In this document: piece by piece, positions 60,105-64,000 of the stretch
Numbering within the stretch: position 1 is the first letter of the stretch
Layout: every line of letters begins with the position of its first letter
NCBI GenBank assembly: GCA_022410635.1
Contig: JAJVDF010000125.1
Coordinates: forward strand, 2,003,498 to 2,067,497
Reading direction: 5' to 3'
From: Tretioscincus oriximinensis
Lineage: Eukaryota > Chordata > Lepidosauria > Squamata > Gymnophthalmidae
DNA length: 64,000 bases
Translations under genes and position numbers: made by a program
Notes under the pieces: model-generated
Told to the model about the DNA's origin: nothing
Databases searched by the model: none
The model's input: the letters and a program-made list of their open reading frames with translations, nothing else

Positions 60105-61045
60105 TAAATCAGCTGCCAACTGCGACTGCAGAAGCGCCGAAAGTTGCTGCCGGAGGAAGGGGAGACGCTCTGGAAGCTGCCTCTCTATCAGGACCGGAAA
60201 CAGTCGCGTGGTGATGATGCGGCTTCCGGGCGACGGAGGGTATAAAACCCTCCATCAGCCACCATCTCCTCCTTCTTCAAACTGGCGCCGCGAAACCCTT
60301 ATTCCCCCCCTTAATTTTAATTTGTTCTAGTTTCTTCTCTCTTTCAGTCATGGTACGATGGATGTGGCAGTGGCACAGCTTGGCTAAGTCGAGAGGAGTC
60401 AAGAATACCTGAATACAGGAATCCTTCTTAAAAGGGTTCCAAGCTTGTGGGCGTGCTTGGGAATCGGCAGGTGAAACACAAGTTTGGAGTCACCGAGGTA
60501 GGCTGTACACAGGACGGATTTTTGAAGGCCCTCAAAACCTCGGTGGCCCTCTGGGAGTACCTACACTATCGGGTGGGTCGGCTAATGCTGCTGGACGGCT
60601 CGGGAGCCTAGACCAAGAGGGGGCTGACCTGCCGGGTGGAGGCAGCCCGGGGCCTACGTCACAGGGGGCGTGGCCTACGAGGTCAAAGGCTAGCCCGAGC
60701 CGGGCAGATATTGGGGCATGGGCCATGTAAAGGGGCATGGCCCAGCTGGCAGCAGGTCAGGCCGGGTGGCTGACCTGGGCCAGTAATGCCGGTCAGGCCG
60801 GGTGGCTGACCTGGGTCGACTGCCAAGCTGTTGCGCCTACCACACTCCTGTTCAAGCCATGCTCTAATTCTCTCCACTTTTGGGTTCATATATGTTTGTT
60901 TATGCACTTTATGTTTGGACTCCGGGTTGCGATATTTGTAACGAGTTTGTGTTAGGGTTTGAAATGGTTGTTAATAAGTTAATAAATATTTATTGTTCAT
61001 TGTTATGGTGTGGTCTCCCACTCTTCCTTCCGTGGTAACTTTGCA
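60105..61045 (+). mobile_element. CpG-rich insertion, candidate LTR/YR-type non-autonomous retroelement
   Basis: Abrupt GC- and CpG-rich block in an AT-rich intron. The palindrome GGAGGGTATAAAACCCTCC at about 60236-60254 holds a TATA box. TGGCGCCGCGAAACCC at about 60284 resembles a primer-binding site. A 25-base sequence (GGTCAGGCCGGG..GACCTGGG) is repeated at 60755-60779 and 60791-60815. Polyadenylation signal AATAAATA follows at 60979. No frame longer than 74 codons and no domain. The organisation suggests a retroelement or a terminal repeat; the family is not identified. Confidence 0.45.
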
Positions 61046-61370
61046 ATCAGACATTGGCTTTCTCTTCTGCATTTATACTACATTCTTTTCTCTTCATTTT
61101 CATTGCTAGAGACTTATAACTTTGGANGATCTTTTATTTTTTATTTTTTTAATAATTCTAATTAAATATTTTGGTGCTGGCAGGATATAATACTAAAATT
61201 ATTTTTATCTCACTTCATACCCAAAGGAACCAAAGTGGAATCACAGAGGAATCAAATATCTGATTAATGAAATATATTTATTTTAATCCAGATTGCTTTT
61301 TCAATGTAGTCCAATACCTAAATGCATACAAAATAATTATAATACTTAAGCCACTATGTACTCAACTTAC

Positions 61371-61492
61371 CGTTAAAGCCAGGAGTTTCCCATAAGTAAG
61401 ATGAGCTGGAATGTGATCTGTTTTGGAGCGCAGTGATTCCACATACCAGTGTTCAGCTTCATATATTCTGTTGAGCCTCATATAGGCTTCTC
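61371..61492 (-). CDS. TMTC2: TMTC2 internal coding exon (fifth from last)
   Basis: On the minus strand a pyrimidine-rich tract and cttttcag precede the exon, which begins with GA (completing a split Gly codon) and continues EAYMRLNRIYEAEHW. It ends HLTYGKLLALT just before a GTAAGT donor. Length is 122 bases: 2 plus 40 codons, ending in phase 0. The residues form a tetratricopeptide-type helix pair: an Ala/Tyr/Leu pattern, then EAEHWY as helix B, then the next helix from IPAHLTYGKLL. In the TMTC family these C-terminal TPRs lie in the ER lumen and are thought to bind substrate or partners. The intron upstream runs out of the window. Confidence 0.9.
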
Positions 61493-63329
61493 CTGAAAAG
61501 AAAGATGGAGTCATTTGTAACATGGAATTCTGATGGGACCTAGCAATTTATCTTATTTTAACCAATTATGTCATTGGACTTGAGAGAACAGACAACAAAA
61601 TAGAAAAGAGAATCTGTTAGAAATAACTTGGAGAATATTAAGCTCATGCTGTGCAATCATAGTACCTCAAAAATATATTGCTTTTATCTTCTACAGACAG
61701 TTCCAAAAAGATAATCTAGAACTGGCAGCACTGATCACATCCTGATCCCTAAAAATATTCATATTGTTTTTAACAACAACAATAATTGAAGCAGAAAGAT
61801 GCTTATGTGGCAATTAGCCTGGGAAAGAAGGGAGGAAAAAAGGCCATTCCAAACCTCTGTCAGAACTTCAAGNGTGAAAGTTTAAAATATATAAGAATTC
61901 CCTGTGAATGTTAGGTTACTATTAAGTCGTGAAGAGTTAATTACAACCTATGTTAATGTATGAGAATCCAGATAACAGACTATTAACCATTGTAGTNAAT
62001 TAATGGCTGATTGTCTCTCTTGCTACTGCAGATTGTGCCATAGCAACATTTCAATGGCTTTACCTTGTGCTCTTCTTTATGTTTCTTTCAAGATCTCTTA
62101 TAGTGCTCTTAGCTTTATGATGTGCTTTACAGTAGTGCTGTGTGGACTTCTACATAGGAATTCTTGCTGTGATTTGTGTGAATCTCAAGCGAGAACATTC
62201 GTTGCAGAACAGGATAACCATGAGAATTATTAGAACAATCATCTGCACAACCATATTGAATTCATGTGGAAAAAGCAGCGATGATGAATGAAAAAACCAT
62301 GATATAATGCTACCAGTCTCACAACAAACTCCCATGACTTTTTCCCTTGTGGAACAAGAACAGCCAACAATGAATCAGAACATGGACCAACTAATCACAA
62401 TCAAGTCATACTATGTCATTTCAACAATAAAAAGCGCCACAATATTTGTGTGGGAGAAAGGAGCTCAACACAAGAATGTAACATATAAAAAGAAATAACA
62501 TTAAAACAGAACAGTCTAGATGCATATTAATCCTATAAACAGCTCAATCTCTTAAATTGAATAGGCTAGCATTGTTTTCTTACAAAGGACAGAAGTCTAC
62601 AAGTAGTTGTGCTATTTCAGTGCAAAGATGATTTAATAAACAGAGAATAATATGAATTATGATGAAGAGTTGTCATCCCTATGCCTAATTTGCAGCTGTT
62701 TATGGGATGGGAAGGAGTTCCTGTTCTTCAGATAATTAAAAATAGAATAATGTTGTTTAGAGAGTCATGTGGCTTTCTAATCCTTGCCATTTCAAGTTCA
62801 TTTTTTGTGCCTCTTGTCAACTGATTTTCAGCACCATTTTAAGGAGCTTCAATTTAGCACATTAATAATCAGGTAAGGAACTCTGACACAACCAGGAACT
62901 TTCTGGCACATTATTCTAAATGCTAATTTAGAAGTCAACTCAACTCATCCTGGAATAGATTGGGCAAGTATAATACCACAAAATTTCTACAAAATTAAAT
63001 TGCTTTCTCAGTGCTATCCTAGGCAGTGCTGCCAGAAATTCCAATTCTAATCCCCGAATGTCAAAGCTCTAATAAAATGCATCCCTATAAATACATGCAA
63101 TGTTTATACAGAATTTCCAGCTTGTAATATACATCTGTCAGTAACTGATACCAACAATTATGGCCACATCGTTAAAATTTAGACAACAGATTATTTGAGG
63201 TTTATAGTGAGAGGGGAAAAACCTATTAAGCAAAATACATGCCATGCTTAGTGCATTTCCGGTTACACATATTCTTGAATACATGAATATGTATGAGCAC
63301 AAAAACATCTCCATTTCACAGGGTCGAGA
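61493..63329. other. TMTC2 upstream intron, nothing recognised
   Basis: AT-rich sequence upstream of the last five exons. No further TMTC2 exon is visible to the window edge apart from those listed. Frames are at most 76 codons without domains. Confidence 0.5.
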
Positions 63330-63445
63330 GCAGGTGAAGGTTTTGCCTTTGCCTTCTGCTTAAGATGCCCTGAAACAATTTCTATGTTACTGTGTCAGAC
63401 AGATGGATTAAATAGGTTGTAGTATGAACCAGCTGGATTCCTCTT
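63330..63445 (+). mobile_element. CR1/L3-like LINE 3' end fragment, eroded
   Basis: GAAGGTTTTGCCTTTGCC, ACTGTGTCAGACAGATGG and GAACCAGCTGGATTCCTCTTACG follow the same order as the tail at 57190-57335. Confidence 0.5.
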
Positions 63446-64000
63446 ACGTTTTCACATACCCAGATAANCATGTATTTGCATGCTCCCTTTTTCTCACACA
63501 CACATATGGTACTGAGCATTAGATTTTAAACTTCAAAGTTTCAGATATACAGCAATTGCTTAACAAAATGATTATAGTTATGTGCGCAGTAATGCTTTCT
63601 TTTGAAGGAACATAGTCTGTGAAATAAAAAAACAACCTAATAGTTACAAGCAGAAACAGAAGCTGAGCCAGATTTCATATTACTGACTTATGTGTCTTTT
63701 GTTAAAATAAGTCATTTGTACAAGTCCAGAAGCTTCTTGGAAATGTTCACATGAAGATTCTGTATGTACGTGTTTTGTGTACATGTGTTTTAAGAGAAAA
63801 ACAATTTGATGCAAAAGTTTCTTCCAATGTTACTGTTTGTATCAAAAACACAAGGCACCATTCAACTTGCTTTTCTTGGGTTGATCATTATTATAGGGTG
63901 ATATTTATTTACTACACATACTTTTAAGCATCCAAATTACCTTAAAACAATCAGCCTTTAACTCATTATGTTGAAAAGTGCTTGTGAAGAACTCATAGCT

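Larger units (their letters stand above)
18232..64000 (-). other. TMTC2: TMTC2 gene, 3' portion (five last coding exons, four introns, 3' UTR)
   Basis: Gene-level entry. Five minus-strand exons with consensus AG acceptors and GT donors join in frame to about 187 residues of tandem TPR-type helices ending in KLWNIMEKQGLRTSKT-stop. From family knowledge this is the C-terminus of TMTC2, an endoplasmic-reticulum multi-pass membrane protein with C-terminal TPRs. The TMTC family is implicated in O-mannosylation of cadherins, and TMTC2 in ER calcium handling. The membrane and catalytic part is encoded upstream, beyond the window edge. Introns are about 8.4, 7.0, 0.9 and 22.3 kb. TMTC1, TMTC3 and TMTC4 are alternatives, but the residues around the small 64-base exon and the TSKT end match what I recall of TMTC2. 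The 3' boundary is an inference from a polyadenylation signal. Confidence 0.85.

Overview
This looks like an ordinary piece of vertebrate nuclear DNA, most likely from a squamate reptile (lizard or gecko type). The reasons are: AT-rich sequence with split genes and GT/AG introns, no operons or long open frames, and a mixture of transposable elements typical of squamates. That mixture includes several CR1/L3-like LINE fragments, L2-like, L1 and BovB/RTE remnants, a tyrosine-recombinase retrotransposon relic, a tRNA-derived SINE family with a (TTC)n tail, and many palindromic DNA-transposon miniatures. Single N bases are scattered through the window and look like ambiguous assembly positions.

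The only protein-coding gene I can support is on the minus strand. It is the 3' part of TMTC2, an ER multi-pass O-mannosyltransferase-type protein with C-terminal TPR repeats. Five consecutive coding exons lie at 61371-61492, 52842-52923, 45690-45804, 44563-44626 and 22060-22239. They splice in frame (phases 0, 1, 0, 0 across the four junctions when a start-of-exon remainder is carried correctly; each junction rebuilds a sensible codon) into about 187 residues of TPR-rich sequence ending in TSKT-stop. The 5' exons lie beyond position 64000. The stop codon is followed by an AT-rich 3' UTR that probably ends near 18232-18240, after an AATAAA at 18256-18261 (minus strand). The last intron is about 22.3 kb long.

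Positions 1-18230 are downstream intergenic DNA made of old repeats: an L1 3' end, an L2 reverse-transcriptase scrap, SINE plus microsatellite, an hAT-like hairpin element with a perfect 8-bp target duplication, a CR1 reverse-transcriptase relic, a BovB relic, a possible solo LTR and an L2-like endonuclease relic. Positions 18230-22239 hold the 3' UTR and last exon. Positions 22240-44562 are the last intron, with CR1 copies, an L1 ORF1 relic, palindromic MITEs and the Ngaro-like relic at about 33870-35200, in which a tyrosine recombinase C-terminus is followed by SGNH-hydrolase motifs. Positions 44627-61370 are three further introns with SINEs, five or more palindromic or terminal-inverted-repeat elements, a 300-bp polypurine tract and a CpG-rich insertion at about 60105-61045 with a TATA box inside a palindrome.

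No prokaryote-type system, CRISPR array, functional RNA gene or intact transposase was found. The most noteworthy signals are the hairpin elements, several of which have precise ends and target duplications, and the recombinase-hydrolase relic.
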